In this document: piece after piece, positions 45,347 to 55,358 of the stretch
Position numbering within the stretch: the stretch's first letter is position 1
Layout of the letters: every line of letters starts with the position of its first letter
Program-made: the position numbers and the translations under genes
DNA from: CAVSUB01 sp963730995
Lineage (GTDB): Bacteria; Acidobacteriota; Vicinamibacteria; Vicinamibacterales; 2-12-FULL-66-21
Length of the DNA: 64,000 nt
Assembly (NCBI GenBank): GCA_963730995.1
Contig: CAVSUB010000013.1
Coordinates: 1,674,001 to 1,738,000 of the forward strand
Reading direction: 5' to 3'
Notes under the pieces: generated by a model
Database searches by the model: none
What the model was told of the DNA's origin: nothing
What the model saw: the letters and a program-made list of their open reading frames with translations, nothing else

Positions 45347-46720
45347 GTGTCAGCAGCAACCGGTGTCGCTGTCGAGCTTGGAAATGTGCAGGGGCTCGTG
45401 CACGAACGCTATCCATGCCCGCTCTCGCGATATCTCCTGTTCAAGGTTGCGGGAGGCGACGGACGAAGGTTCTTGCGCGAGCTCCTGCCGCTCGTCACGG
45501 CGGCCCGCGCGGACGTCTCGCCCGGACAGAGACTCCTGAACATCGGCATGTCGTTCGAGGGACTGCGGGCGCTCGGGATCGCCGACGATGTCCTGAACGA
45601 GTTCCCACTCGACTTCAGCGACGGTCCGAGCCCCGGCGTCCTCGGCGACTTCGGGGCGAGTGCCCCTGAGAACTGGTGGCATCGCAAATTCCCGACGACC
45701 GACATTCATCTCCTCGTGCAGCTGACGGCTCACAGCGACGACGACATGAAGGCCGCGACCGACGTCGTGCGGAATGCGGCGGCGGCGACAGGCGTGTCCG
45801 AGTTGTCCGCGACACAAACGGACAATGAAACCATCGACGGACGCCTGCTTGGAAAAGGGCGGCTGCATTTCGGCTATCGCGACGGCATCTCACAGCCGAA
45901 CGTGGCATGGTCGGACGACGAGATGGATGCGAGCCGTGTGAACTTCCGGCACTTCGTTCTGGGCTACTCGACGCCCGACATCAGCTCCAGCCCGAAGGTC
46001 GTGCGATCGCGGCCGGTCGCCTCGACGCAGGCGACCGACCTGGTACGCGATGGCTCCTACGCGGTGTTCAGGTGGATCTATCAGGACGTCGCGACGTTCA
46101 ACAGGTTTCTGGAGATCGAAGGTCCGCGGCTCGCGCCCGATCGGCCCGCCGCGGAAGCCCAGGAGCTCCTGGCCGCAAAGATGATCGGCCGATGGCGCGA
46201 CGGTACACCATTGGTGCTCTCGCCGGATTCATCGTCACCCGATCTCGCCGGCAGCAACGACTTCTCCTACTCAACGGCAGACCCGCATGGAGCCCGGTGT
46301 CCGTTTGCGGCCCACATCAGAGTCGTCAACCCTCGGGATCAGCCGTTGAACCCCGCGGAGTTCGGGTTCGTGCCGCGCGTTATCCGCCGAGGCACCCCAT
46401 TCGGTCCCCCCCTCGAGGGCACGGCCGACGACGGCCGCCTGCGTGGGCTCGTGGGTGTGTTCCTGTGCGCGAGCATCTCAGCGCAGATCTACAAGCTGAC
46501 CGCGTGGATGAAGCGGACCGACTTCAGCCCGCCCTTCACGAACTCCGCCGGACAGGATCCGCTGGCCAATCGCGAGGTGCCCGGCGCCTCCGCCGCGTTC
46601 GATATTCCCTCCGGCACGGGCAACACCACGATCACGTTGGCCGGGTTCACGAGAACGCTCGGGACCGCGTTCTTTCTGGTCCCAGGCCTGTCCGGGCTCC
46701 GCCTGATCGGACACGAATAG
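45347..46720 (+). CDS. Dye-decolorizing (DyP-type) peroxidase
   Basis: The protein has 457 residues from GTG 45347. It has two ferredoxin-like halves. The distal motif is GYRDGISQP (GxxDG), with the catalytic Asp. The proximal heme ligand is His in CPFAAHIRVVNPRD. The C-terminal part (TAWMKRTDFSPPF) is also typical. The enzyme oxidises dyes and aromatic compounds with hydrogen peroxide. No Tat or Sec signal is seen, so it is likely cytosolic. It forms an operon with the 151-residue partner. Confidence 0.92.
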   Translation: MSAATGVAVELGNVQGLVHERYPCPLSRYLLFKVAGGDGRRFLRELLPLVTAARADVSPGQRLLNIGMSFEGLRALGIADDVLNEFPLDFSDGPSPGVLGDFGASAPENWWHRKFPTTDIHLLVQLTAHSDDDMKAATDVVRNAAAATGVSELSATQTDNETIDGRLLGKGRLHFGYRDGISQPNVAWSDDEMDASRVNFRHFVLGYSTPDISSSPKVVRSRPVASTQATDLVRDGSYAVFRWIYQDVATFNRFLEIEGPRLAPDRPAAEAQELLAAKMIGRWRDGTPLVLSPDSSSPDLAGSNDFSYSTADPHGARCPFAAHIRVVNPRDQPLNPAEFGFVPRVIRRGTPFGPPLEGTADDGRLRGLVGVFLCASISAQIYKLTAWMKRTDFSPPFTNSAGQDPLANREVPGASAAFDIPSGTGNTTITLAGFTRTLGTAFFLVPGLSGLRLIGHE

Positions 46721-46854
46721 ACCGCGACTCCTGCACTTTGCGGCTTTCATCGACGGCGAAAACGTCGTGTAATCTACGACAATGGTTGCCGCGCGATTTG
46801 CGCCGAGGTGACACAGAGTCGACATGCATTTTCAGTCTCAGGCTGCTCGGTAAC

Positions 46855-49077
46855 ATGGCTTATACCCGCCGGAAGTTCCTCGCGACCACAGGAGCGCTTG
46901 GCGCCGCGGCGGGTTTCACCCGTTCCGCCGGCGCTGCGAGACAGGCATCGGCGGGGAACGGTCAGGCGGGCGTGCCCGGCGTGGAGCTGAGCGTCGACGT
47001 CGCCGCGCTGCCGGACTACTCCCGCGATCTCGAGCGGTACCTGATCCGCCTGACGAACGATGCGCGTGAGCGGCGGAAACGTGTCATCGACGCGATCTCG
47101 ACGCGGCAGGAAATTCTCGACCGGCAGAAGTACGTGGTCGGAGAGCTCTGGAAGATGCTGGGCGGGCCGCTCGATCGCACTCCCCTCAATGCCCGCGTGA
47201 CAGGCACCGTCGAACGGCCCGGTTATCGAATCGAGAAGGTGACGTTCGAGAGCCGGCCGCGACTCTACGTGACTGCCAACCTCTATGTGCCGGCAGGAAC
47301 GGGACGCCGCCCGGCGATCCTCGGCCCGCTTGGGCATTCGGTGAATGGCAAGGCGTGGCCAAGCTACCAGAGGCTCTTCTCCAACCTCGCGCGCAAAGGC
47401 TACGTGGTCCTCGCGTACGACCCGTTCGGGCAAGGCGAACGCATCGAGTATCCGGGAAGCCTGCCCGGCCAGTCTGCGCTGGGCGGGGGAACGAGCGAGC
47501 ACGAGTACGCGGGACGCCGTCTCATCCTGCTCGGTGCCAACTTCGGCCTGTTCCGCGCGTGGGACGGCATCCGCGGGATCGACTACCTGCTGACGCGCGC
47601 GGAAGTCGATCCCGAGCGGATCGGCTGCTGCGGTCAGTCAGGCGGCGGAACACTGACGCAGTTCCTGGCGGCGCTCGACAGCCGCATCGGCGTCGCAGTC
47701 GTCTCCATGGGCAACACCGAGAACCTGGCGCAGGAGAACGTCGAGCCGCCCGGGTCGGCCGACGACGCCGAGCAGAACATCGTGCCGGCGCTGGCTCGCG
47801 GAATCGACCGGGCGGACCTGCTGTATGCGTTCGCGCCGAAGCCGCTGCTGATGACCATCACGCTGCACGATGCCGGTCACACGTATTCACCTGAATACGT
47901 ATCCAGCTCGCGCGATCTCCTCGACGAGTACAAACGCGCGTACGGATTGCTCGGCGCCGGCGACCGCGTGGCGCTTCAGGCCACCACGGTTTCCCACGGA
48001 TACGTGTACGAAATGCGCCGGGCGACGTACGCGTGGTTCAACCGCTGGTTCGACGTGAAGAACGTGGACGACGACGAGCCGTCTCAGGCCGTGGAACCGG
48101 ATGCCACGCTATTCGTGACCCCGACCGGTTTCGTCACGTCGTCGTTCGGCGGCGAGACGGCGCTCTCGCTGACACGGCAGATGTCGGATGCGATTCACAC
48201 GCCTCCGTCGCTCCCCGCCGATGACGTGCGTTCGCGGATTCGCAGCGTGCTCGGCGTCGAGGAGTCACGCGGCGAAGCGTTGGCGGCCCGCGTCCTGGCC
48301 ACGATCAAAAAACCGGGATACCGGGCCGAACAGTTCGAGTTCACGAGCGAACGGGAGATTCGCACACCGGGCTGGCTGCTCACGCCGGACAGTTCTGGTC
48401 CCTCCACGCCTACCCTGCTGTACGTAGGCGAAGCAGCGGCGTGGAGCTCGGTCGCGGAGGATGCGTTCGCGGAGCGGCTGTGCGCAACTGGTAGATGCCG
48501 CGTTGCGGTCATCGACGTGCGCGGACGCGGCGACACCGCGATCGGCTACCCGCCGCGCGGACGATTCTATTTTCCTGGCCGCATCACGGACGAGGCTTAC
48601 GTGGCCTGGTTCATGTTGATGCTCGGAAAGCCGCTCCTCGGCGGACAGGTATACGACACCCTGCGCACGCTCGATTATCTTCGCTCGCGTTCTGACGGCG
48701 GCGCTCCTGTGTCGCTCGTCGGCGACGGCCCTCACGGGTTGATCGCGCTCTACGCCGCGGCACTGGATTCCCGCGTTCGAGGCGTCGCGCTGCGCGGGAC
48801 CATTACGGACTATCGTTCGCTCGCCGTCGCCGAACGCTACACTCAGCCGTTCGGTATCTACGCCTACGGGATCCTGCGGGAATACGACTTGCCCCATGTG
48901 GCAGGCGCGGTTGGACCACGACCGGTGCTCCTGCTCAACTCCGTGACGGCGCGTGGCGAACCGGCCGGCGCGGCAGATCTGGGTCTCTACAAGAGTGTTC
49001 CGAACGTCACCGTTCGGACGCTGGACGCCGCCGACAATCCCGTGCAGGTTCTGGCCAGCTGGGCGGCCGGGCGCTGA
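46855..49077 (+). CDS. Tat-exported alpha/beta-hydrolase (acetylxylan-esterase-like), duplicated
   Basis: The protein has 740 residues. ATG 46855 begins a twin-arginine signal (YTRRKFLATTGALGAAAGF); an upstream open frame is only antisense noise over the peroxidase gene. The first hydrolase domain (residues about 60-400) has the nucleophile elbow GCCGQSGGG and the oxyanion region LGPLGHSVNG. A second, degenerate domain (about 430-735) shows GDGPHG, with no serine, in place of the elbow, so it is likely inactive. Family members deacetylate plant-type polysaccharides; the substrate is not shown. Confidence 0.87.
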   Translation: MAYTRRKFLATTGALGAAAGFTRSAGAARQASAGNGQAGVPGVELSVDVAALPDYSRDLERYLIRLTNDARERRKRVIDAISTRQEILDRQKYVVGELWKMLGGPLDRTPLNARVTGTVERPGYRIEKVTFESRPRLYVTANLYVPAGTGRRPAILGPLGHSVNGKAWPSYQRLFSNLARKGYVVLAYDPFGQGERIEYPGSLPGQSALGGGTSEHEYAGRRLILLGANFGLFRAWDGIRGIDYLLTRAEVDPERIGCCGQSGGGTLTQFLAALDSRIGVAVVSMGNTENLAQENVEPPGSADDAEQNIVPALARGIDRADLLYAFAPKPLLMTITLHDAGHTYSPEYVSSSRDLLDEYKRAYGLLGAGDRVALQATTVSHGYVYEMRRATYAWFNRWFDVKNVDDDEPSQAVEPDATLFVTPTGFVTSSFGGETALSLTRQMSDAIHTPPSLPADDVRSRIRSVLGVEESRGEALAARVLATIKKPGYRAEQFEFTSEREIRTPGWLLTPDSSGPSTPTLLYVGEAAAWSSVAEDAFAERLCATGRCRVAVIDVRGRGDTAIGYPPRGRFYFPGRITDEAYVAWFMLMLGKPLLGGQVYDTLRTLDYLRSRSDGGAPVSLVGDGPHGLIALYAAALDSRVRGVALRGTITDYRSLAVAERYTQPFGIYAYGILREYDLPHVAGAVGPRPVLLLNSVTARGEPAGAADLGLYKSVPNVTVRTLDAADNPVQVLASWAAGR

Positions 49078-49145
49078 CGTCTACTCGCGCCTTCGGCAAG
49101 CTCCAGCCGAAGTGGAACCGCGGGCGCGCACTTATCCATACTTGC

Positions 49146-49313
49146 TCAAGCCGGAGTGAAGTCCTCGGTTTGAAATCTTTGGCGGATGAGAACTTCCTTG
49201 AGCCTCAAGATCTGCTGTCCTGTCAGTTTGGTTCCGAGAGCCTCCTCGATCGCGGCCAGCAGTGCCTCCGTTTCCTCCACTGAGAGTTGAAGATCGACCC
49301 CAATCCGAGCCAT
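49146..49313 (-). CDS. Small helical protein
   Basis: The protein has 55 residues from ATG 49313, with GGAG seven bases upstream. Helices LSVEETEALLAAIEEAL and GQQILRLKEVLIRQRF are seen. No signal or membrane helix. I recognise no family. A longer frame runs to 49460 without support. Confidence 0.5.
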   Translation of the reverse strand: MARIGVDLQLSVEETEALLAAIEEALGTKLTGQQILRLKEVLIRQRFQTEDFTPA

Positions 49314-49599
49314 TTGATTACTCCAGGCCTGAAACTGCGTTTGAATCACGAGAGGGTGAAGCTCTCTGCCGGGGGCTTCAGATGCAAGGTGCGTGCGCGT
49401 GGAGCTCAACAAGAAGTCGGTTGCACTCCCCCGGATACCGGAGAGTGCCACAGCAGTCATCTGGGAGGGTCGAGGATCGATTCCACGTGTCAGATGGCGG
49501 ACACGCTCCGAAGGTGTGACCGCAAACGCGTCAGACTGCGAACGTTCCGCCCCGTAGTCCCGTCCCTGACCGATTTGGCCCGGCTCCCCTGCTGGCAGG

Positions 49600-51369
49600 A
49601 TGGTCCCGTCCGCGCCGTTGTTGTCTACTCCGAGTGTGAAACCCCATTCTCCACATGCGGGCCCGGTGTCTGGTCGTGCGCATCCAGCGTGGTCGTCTGA
49701 ACGCTTGAGTGCCGCCCTGGCGTCTTCGTTCGCGACTGAGTCGGTAGTCGTGCTCGCAAATCGGCAGCCTTTCAGTCACGACTGGATGCCCGGTCAGGGG
49801 ATCGCCGTGAGCCGCTCGAGCGGTGGCCTGGTGACCGCGCTGGAGCCGGTGATGCGGGCCTGCTTCGGCACGTGGGTCGCCCACGGCACGGGAACCGCGG
49901 ACAAGGCCGTCGTCGATTGCCGTGACGGCGTGCGGGTTCCACCGGCAACACCGACGTACCGGCTTCGACGGGTCTGGCTGAATGGCCCGGAGGAGCGCGG
50001 CTACTACTCCGGGTTTGCCAACGAAGGCCTCTGGGCGCTCTGCCATGACGCCGGCGTGAAGGCAGTGTTTCGCTCGAATGACTTCGAAACGTATGCGACG
50101 GTGAACGCACGATTCTCAGAAGCCGTGTTCGAGGAAGTGGAGGGTGACTCGCCTCTCGTCCTCGTGCAGGACTACCACTTCGCCCTCGCGCCGCTCTACA
50201 TTCGAAAGCACCTTCCTCAGAGCACGATCGTCGCTTTCTGGCACATCCCGTGGCCGCGACGGAGAAAGCTCATGGCTTGCCCGTGGTGGCGAGAGTTGCT
50301 GTACGGCCTCCTGGCCAGCAGCATCGTCGGATTTCAGACGACCGACGATTGCGTGAATTTCCTGGACTCGGTCGATGCCTTGCCGCGATGCCGCGTCGAC
50401 AGGACACAGAACGTCGTCACGCACGATGGCCACAGGACCGTCGTGCGGGCGTATCCAGTGTCGCTCGAGTGGCCGAACAGTCTGGTGTCGGAGTCGCTGC
50501 CTGTCGATGCCTGCCGAGAGGCGGTTCGTCGCGAATTGGGTCTGGACCCCGGTATTCGCCTGGGGATCGGCGTCGATCGTCTCGACTACACCAAGGGCAT
50601 CGTCCACAAGCTTCTCGCAATCGAAAAGCTCCTGGAGGACCATCCCGATCTCAGGGGACGATTCGTCTTCGTCCAGATCGCGGAACCGAGCAGGACGGGA
50701 CTGACTGCATATCGCGATATCAGGACGAGCGTGGTCAACGCGTGCGCACGCATCAACGAACGCTTTGGTACGGGAACGTATCGGCCGATCGTCCTGCGCG
50801 AAAGACACCACGAGCCGGCGGAGGTGTACAGGTTCCTGCGCGCCGCCGACCTGTGCTACGTCGGAAGTCTGCACGACGGCATGAACCTGGTGGCCAAGGA
50901 ATTCGTCTCGTCGAGAGACGACGAGCGCGGCGTGCTGGTACTCAGCCGGTTCGCGGGAGCGGCGCAGCAGCTCCGCGGTGCGCTGATGGTGAACCCGTAC
51001 AAGATCGAGGAGTCGGCCAGTCGTCTTGCCGAGGCCTTGCAGATGCCCGAACAGGAGCAAGCGGATCGTATGCGGTCCATGCGAACGGTCGTGGCGGAAT
51101 TCAATGCGTTCTGGTGGGCAGGGAGAATGATCGAGGATGCAGCGAACTCCCGTCAGGCAGGTCGGAGGAAAAACACGATTCCGTTTGCGGGCTCTTCCCG
51201 GCGCAGGCTGAACTTTCGCGTCGGCGAGTCGGCCGGCTATGACGTCACTTGTACAGCGGGAACGGCTGCCGTCGCTCGCGAAAGGCTGCGGCTTCACGAT
51301 CCCATTGATCGAGCAGCGCGGGGAGGGTTCCGCTTGCGATCGCCAGTCTGGCCTTGTCGGACCCCGTGA
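49600..51369 (+). CDS. otsA: Alpha,alpha-trehalose-phosphate synthase (GT20)
   Basis: The frame encodes 589 residues; the true start may be later, near 49668 (GTG). The GT20 domain is clear: SRSSGGLVTAL, VLVQDYHFALAPLYI, AFWHIPWP, GVDRLDYTKGI and GSLHDGMNLVAKEFV. It makes trehalose-6-phosphate from UDP-glucose and glucose-6-phosphate. It reaches FNAFWWAGRM near residue 505, where GT20 proteins end. The last 75 residues do not fit the family and run over a gene-like minus-strand tail, so the original stop was probably lost. No trehalose-phosphatase gene is adjacent. Confidence 0.92.
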   Translation: MVPSAPLLSTPSVKPHSPHAGPVSGRAHPAWSSERLSAALASSFATESVVVLANRQPFSHDWMPGQGIAVSRSSGGLVTALEPVMRACFGTWVAHGTGTADKAVVDCRDGVRVPPATPTYRLRRVWLNGPEERGYYSGFANEGLWALCHDAGVKAVFRSNDFETYATVNARFSEAVFEEVEGDSPLVLVQDYHFALAPLYIRKHLPQSTIVAFWHIPWPRRRKLMACPWWRELLYGLLASSIVGFQTTDDCVNFLDSVDALPRCRVDRTQNVVTHDGHRTVVRAYPVSLEWPNSLVSESLPVDACREAVRRELGLDPGIRLGIGVDRLDYTKGIVHKLLAIEKLLEDHPDLRGRFVFVQIAEPSRTGLTAYRDIRTSVVNACARINERFGTGTYRPIVLRERHHEPAEVYRFLRAADLCYVGSLHDGMNLVAKEFVSSRDDERGVLVLSRFAGAAQQLRGALMVNPYKIEESASRLAEALQMPEQEQADRMRSMRTVVAEFNAFWWAGRMIEDAANSRQAGRRKNTIPFAGSSRRRLNFRVGESAGYDVTCTAGTAAVARERLRLHDPIDRAARGGFRLRSPVWPCRTP

Positions 51370-51417
51370 GCCGATCGGATCAAGAACCCTCCTCGGCGGG
51401 TCGGAATGTTGTCGGGA
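51245..51417 (-). pseudogene. Orphan C-terminal tail of an unrecognised gene
   Basis: The minus-strand frame from the stop at 51245 reads, before it, RVLDRLTGSDKARLAIASG and then LPALLDQWDREAAAFRERRQ, ending PFPLYK. It is helical, Arg/Ala/Glu-balanced and protein-like. It is blocked upstream by a stop at 51418-51420 and has no start codon with a ribosome-binding site. It lies under the odd tail of the otsA frame. I cannot name the family. Confidence 0.35.
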
Positions 51418-51449
51418 TCAACGATGTGGCCAGTCTGGAGCGGCGCACG

Positions 51450-52214
51450 TTACCTGCCGATCGCCCACTCAACTCCGTTCAAGAGAAGACGACGAAACTC
51501 GGCGTTCTTGAAGTCGTCCGGGTGCCCGAGAGACGTATAGAAAATCCGGGCCTGCTTACTGCCGTACGTGTGCGTCCAGGCGACGGGTTCGGGCGGCGCG
51601 CCCGGTATCGTTCCCATCAGAAGCGGTGTGGTGCCGCTCTCCAAGGGATTGACTTTGTAGAGAGAGCCAGCACCCGTCAGCCGCTCCACGGAGATTCCCT
51701 GGAGGATGGGATGCTTCCCTGCGCGTGGCGCGAGCGCCACGATGGTTGGAGGCCCGGCATCGTAGTGGTTGGTGTAGTGCCCGCCGAGCACCGCCGGATC
51801 GAAGTCCTGCCATGTCGAGAGCGGCGCCGCGGCCGGCGGATCGGTGGGCCGCAGCGCAAACGCGTGGCATGCGGTGCGAATCCCGAGGAGCGGTTTGCCC
51901 GCCGCAAGATAGGCACGAACGGCACCGAGCTGTTCGGCCGGAGGAGTGCGGCGGCGAACGCTCAGCACCAGCAAATCGGCCGTCCGCAGCGCCTCGATCA
52001 ACCCTGGAAAATTGTTCTTGTCGGCCGTCTCCGCATTCACGATCGTGACGCGGTAGCCACGCGGCTCGAGCTCCTTCCGGGCAAACTCCGGAAGCGTTTC
52101 CCAGGTGTGATACTCGTCCTCCCCGATCATGAAGACGATGTGCTGGGCGCGCAGGGCGTCCACAGGATGCAGGATCATCGCCGCCAGTGTCAGCGCGAGA
52201 AGAATTCTGGTCAT
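51450..52214 (-). CDS. ThuA-domain protein
   Basis: The protein has 254 residues with a signal peptide (ALTLAAMILHPVDALRAQ). The ThuA-like glutamine-amidotransferase fold shows in FMIGEDEYHTWETLPEFA, GGHYTNHYDAG and RIFYTSLGHPDDF. The amidotransferase Cys position reads GIRTACHAF here. Named for trehalose utilisation, the family is linked to sugar metabolism. It lies 27 bp downstream of the cytochrome c gene, so they are one operon. Confidence 0.9.
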   Translation of the reverse strand: MTRILLALTLAAMILHPVDALRAQHIVFMIGEDEYHTWETLPEFARKELEPRGYRVTIVNAETADKNNFPGLIEALRTADLLVLSVRRRTPPAEQLGAVRAYLAAGKPLLGIRTACHAFALRPTDPPAAAPLSTWQDFDPAVLGGHYTNHYDAGPPTIVALAPRAGKHPILQGISVERLTGAGSLYKVNPLESGTTPLLMGTIPGAPPEPVAWTHTYGSKQARIFYTSLGHPDDFKNAEFRRLLLNGVEWAIGR

Positions 52215-52241
52215 CTTTGCCTCGGGGCCTTCATCGGCGTC

Positions 52242-54995
52242 TCACTTGAGGCTCTTGATGAAGAGCACAAGCGAATCCAGTTGTGAATCCGTCAGCACGC
52301 CTGCATAACCGGGCATGCTGACTTCACCGCGCTCGTAGCCTGACACGACTTTCGCGGCAGGCTGGAGGATCGATTCCCGCAGGTAGGCCTCATCGGCGAT
52401 CACCCGTATCACGCCGCCGGCAACGGTACGCTGACTGCCGTATAGGCCACGCCAGGACGGGCCCAGTCTGGCGAGTGACGTGGCGTCAATCGCGTGACAC
52501 GCGATGCAGCCGTACGCCTGATACAAGCGACGCCCTTCTTCCTCACTGGCGGGCGCTGGCGCGCCCTTGGTGTTGACCGCTGGCGCGCCCTTGGTATCGA
52601 CAGCTGACGCGCTCACGGCCGCGGATCTCGGTGACAGATCGACTGTCAAATCGCGAAATCCTTCTGCCTGTGGATTGAAGGCCGGCAGAGAGTACGGTGT
52701 GAAATAGGCGGTCTCCTGAAACTTCGCGCCTGCGGCCGTCGCGAGCGACCAGCTTATGCGCATCTGCATCACCGGCGTCATATCCGGCACACCGACGAAT
52801 ACGCTGCGACCGTCGTTCGACAGGTAGGCGCTGCTCGGTGACAGCCGATCCATGCCCGGCGTGCCATCGGCCTTGAACTGCGGCGACCCGTACTGATAGG
52901 TGCGCACGTAGTGCCAACTCGCGAGCGAGTAGTTGTCGGGATTGACCGCCGCGGCGGCGTCGAGTGCCGCGTCGAAGCGAAGGAGCACGCCCTTGTCCAT
53001 CGGTACGACTTCGCGAGGTACGGTGGAGGCCGCGCCCGTATAGCGGACGCGACCCAGGCCTGCGAGCCGGGTGGCGGTCGTCCCCCACCCGAAGATCTGG
53101 AACCCCGCGACGTACAATTGGCCGTCGGCGGGATTGACGGAGCCGTTGAGCGGCGGAAACTCGAACTCGCGGGTAATGCTCACGACTGCCGCCTGCGGCT
53201 TCGCAGTGCGATTGTTGAGCAAGACCCTGAACAGCTCCGGGTTGTTGAACGAGATATACACGAGACCGTCGTCGAGCGGCCCCATCCGCGCGCCAAACAA
53301 CCAGACCTGCGACATGGCGGACGCGTTGGCCGTGTGCGGAATCCAGGTCAAGGGATCGGCGATCGGTGCCGGGTAGACTTCGCGCGGACGTTTGTCACTC
53401 AGGAAGCCGTAGAACTGCTGGTCGCGCACGATGTGCAACGGCGTGCTCGGAACATAGTTGCCCTGCTGGTCGCTCGCCGTCACGAGGCCGGTGCGTATGT
53501 TGACGCCGATGTTCGGCTGCCGGAATCCGTAGCCGAGGACCGTGGCTCGGCGTCCGTCGGACGAGATGCGCAGCACGCTGCCGTTGTGCTTGCCGAAAGT
53601 GGTGGCCTCCTGGCCGCCCTTGGCGATGACAAATTCCCCACCCGGCGCGAGCCGCAGCGTACTCGGGAACTCACGCGTGTCGGCCGTCTGGGCGAAGGCG
53701 TTGGAAAACAGCTCGTGAACGTCGGCCTCGCCGTCGCCGTTCGTGTCGCGCAACCGCCAGATGCCGTTGCGATCGAAGACGTAGATCTGCTCGTCGCGAA
53801 TCGCAAGCGTCATCGGCTCGTGCAGCCCCGACGCGAAGCGCCGCCAGCGGACGTTGCCGCCAGGGCCGCCTGTGCCGCCAGGACCGTCCAATCCTCGAAT
53901 CGTCCACACATCACCGTCGATCGTCACGGCCACACCGGTGCCATCGCGGAGGAACTGGATGTCGCTGAGGCGCACGTTGCGCCGCCACGGATTGTCGAGC
54001 GGCAACGCGACATCGTCCACCACGTACGCGTCTTTGGCCGTCGATCGTGTGATGGTGCTGGTGACTTCCTGGGTCCACCTGCGGACGGGCGCATCGGACG
54101 GCATCGCATATGCCGGAGCGGGCGGCGCCACCGGACCACTCCTGAAGACGACTGAAAACTCCGCCGATTCGCGGCGGGGCGGCACGCGCACGACCCACAC
54201 CGTCGCGGCGTTGTGTCGTGTGTCCGGATACTTCTCCAATGCGACATTCGGCGGCGGGGGGGCGCCGCCCTTTCCGCTGATTCCGAGCGAGACGTCAGCG
54301 GGCTTGGAGCCCAGCACGAGCCACAGCGTGCGAGTCGAGATTCCGACCCGGAGCTGCCGGACGAACGTCCAGGCGCTGTCCTCTTCCGAAACTGCCAGCC
54401 GCTCGCGCACATCGGCGCCGCCGGCGGTGTACTCGAGGACCACGCCGTCAGCAACCTGGCGGACCGCGGTGAAGCGTCCCATCTCCTCGGCCAGCGGCCC
54501 GCGTCCCACTTCCTCCGGACTGGGGGCCGGTTCGCGGGGATCCTCGAACGATGGGTGCTCACCCACCTGCCAACCGGGATAGATGCCGCTGGCGAGCCAT
54601 ACTGGCCCGTTTGGCTCGGGCAATCCATTCTGTCCGCCTGGCGTCTTGCGATCGGGCCGCTGGTACGATCCGGGCGCCAGTGCCGTAGGCGTCACGCCGT
54701 GGCCGCGCCAGATCGCCGCGACGCGCAGCAGATCGAGATCGAACCCGGCCCAGTGGTTGCGCCCGACCCTGAGCACCAGCGCGCGCGGGGTGAGGTTGTC
54801 GGCCGGCAGCCCCGGACCTGCGCTGCGCGCGTCGAGAACAGACGAAAAGAACGGAAAGTCCGGCTCGATCCAGTCGGCCCAGGCAGGTGTGGTCTGGAGC
54901 TGCAGCGGCGCGCGCGCTGGAATGCTCGTCACCGAGAGAAGAGCTATCAGCAGCGTGACAACGACCAGCGTCAGCGTTCTCGTGGATCTCGTCAC
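52242..54995 (-). CDS. Large secreted c-type cytochrome protein with beta-propeller (DUF6797-like)
   Basis: The protein has 917 residues with a signal peptide (VVVTLLIALLSVTSIPARA). The N-terminal half is a DUF6797-type domain (WADWIEPDFPFFSSVLDARS). The middle is a propeller like sugar and alcohol dehydrogenases (VWTIRGLDGPG, YVFDRNGIWRLRDTNGDGEA). The C-terminus is a class I cytochrome c with heme site CIACH and axial Met in EVSMPGYAG. The linker has a duplicated block (VDTKGAPA, VNTKGAPA). Such proteins probably oxidise sugars and pass electrons to periplasmic cytochromes. An operon with ThuA fits this. Confidence 0.87.
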   Translation of the reverse strand: MTRSTRTLTLVVVTLLIALLSVTSIPARAPLQLQTTPAWADWIEPDFPFFSSVLDARSAGPGLPADNLTPRALVLRVGRNHWAGFDLDLLRVAAIWRGHGVTPTALAPGSYQRPDRKTPGGQNGLPEPNGPVWLASGIYPGWQVGEHPSFEDPREPAPSPEEVGRGPLAEEMGRFTAVRQVADGVVLEYTAGGADVRERLAVSEEDSAWTFVRQLRVGISTRTLWLVLGSKPADVSLGISGKGGAPPPPNVALEKYPDTRHNAATVWVVRVPPRRESAEFSVVFRSGPVAPPAPAYAMPSDAPVRRWTQEVTSTITRSTAKDAYVVDDVALPLDNPWRRNVRLSDIQFLRDGTGVAVTIDGDVWTIRGLDGPGGTGGPGGNVRWRRFASGLHEPMTLAIRDEQIYVFDRNGIWRLRDTNGDGEADVHELFSNAFAQTADTREFPSTLRLAPGGEFVIAKGGQEATTFGKHNGSVLRISSDGRRATVLGYGFRQPNIGVNIRTGLVTASDQQGNYVPSTPLHIVRDQQFYGFLSDKRPREVYPAPIADPLTWIPHTANASAMSQVWLFGARMGPLDDGLVYISFNNPELFRVLLNNRTAKPQAAVVSITREFEFPPLNGSVNPADGQLYVAGFQIFGWGTTATRLAGLGRVRYTGAASTVPREVVPMDKGVLLRFDAALDAAAAVNPDNYSLASWHYVRTYQYGSPQFKADGTPGMDRLSPSSAYLSNDGRSVFVGVPDMTPVMQMRISWSLATAAGAKFQETAYFTPYSLPAFNPQAEGFRDLTVDLSPRSAAVSASAVDTKGAPAVNTKGAPAPASEEEGRRLYQAYGCIACHAIDATSLARLGPSWRGLYGSQRTVAGGVIRVIADEAYLRESILQPAAKVVSGYERGEVSMPGYAGVLTDSQLDSLVLFIKSLK

Positions 54996-55016
54996 ACCCG
55001 GCTCACTTTGGACGAT

Positions 55017-55358
55017 TCACAAGTCGCGAACGGCGGGCCAACCATCCACGCTCGCCGCGGCGCGGACGGCGCGCACAATCGCATCGGCGACGAGATCCGC
55101 GGCCAGCGCTCCGAGCAGTGTGATTCCGAGGTCCGGTCGCTGCAGCTTCGCGGTCGAGACCGCGAAGAGTTGATCGCCGTCACCTGTCGTGTGATACGGC
55201 CGGATCGCGCGCCCCGCGCCGCAGTTCGCCATCATCGCCAGCTTCGTCAGCGCCGTCTTCGAGAGATCCACATTCGTCGCCACGACGGCCAGCGTGGTGC
55301 TGCGAAGCGCCGCGTCGTCGAGCGCGGCGCCCGGCGTGCCGGAAACGATCGCACGCAT
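55017..55358 (-). pseudogene. C-terminal third of a P1-family (DmpA-like) aminopeptidase
   Basis: 113 codons match the C-terminal chain of S58/P1 peptidases: TTLAVVATNVDLSK, KLAMMANCGAGRAIRPYHT, then GDGDQLFAVSTAKL. A full enzyme is about 350 residues; the rest is missing. The ATG at 55358 overlaps the cyclase stop as TGATG, so it could be translated by coupling. In DmpA-type enzymes the nucleophile is a Ser/Thr at the start of this chain; here RSTT fills that place, but without the N-terminal chain activity is not expected. Confidence 0.75.

Noticed and set aside
45907..46854. A longer N-terminus for the Tat-exported hydrolase
   Set aside because: It overlaps the DyP gene in another frame, and the Tat signal at 46855 fixes the start.
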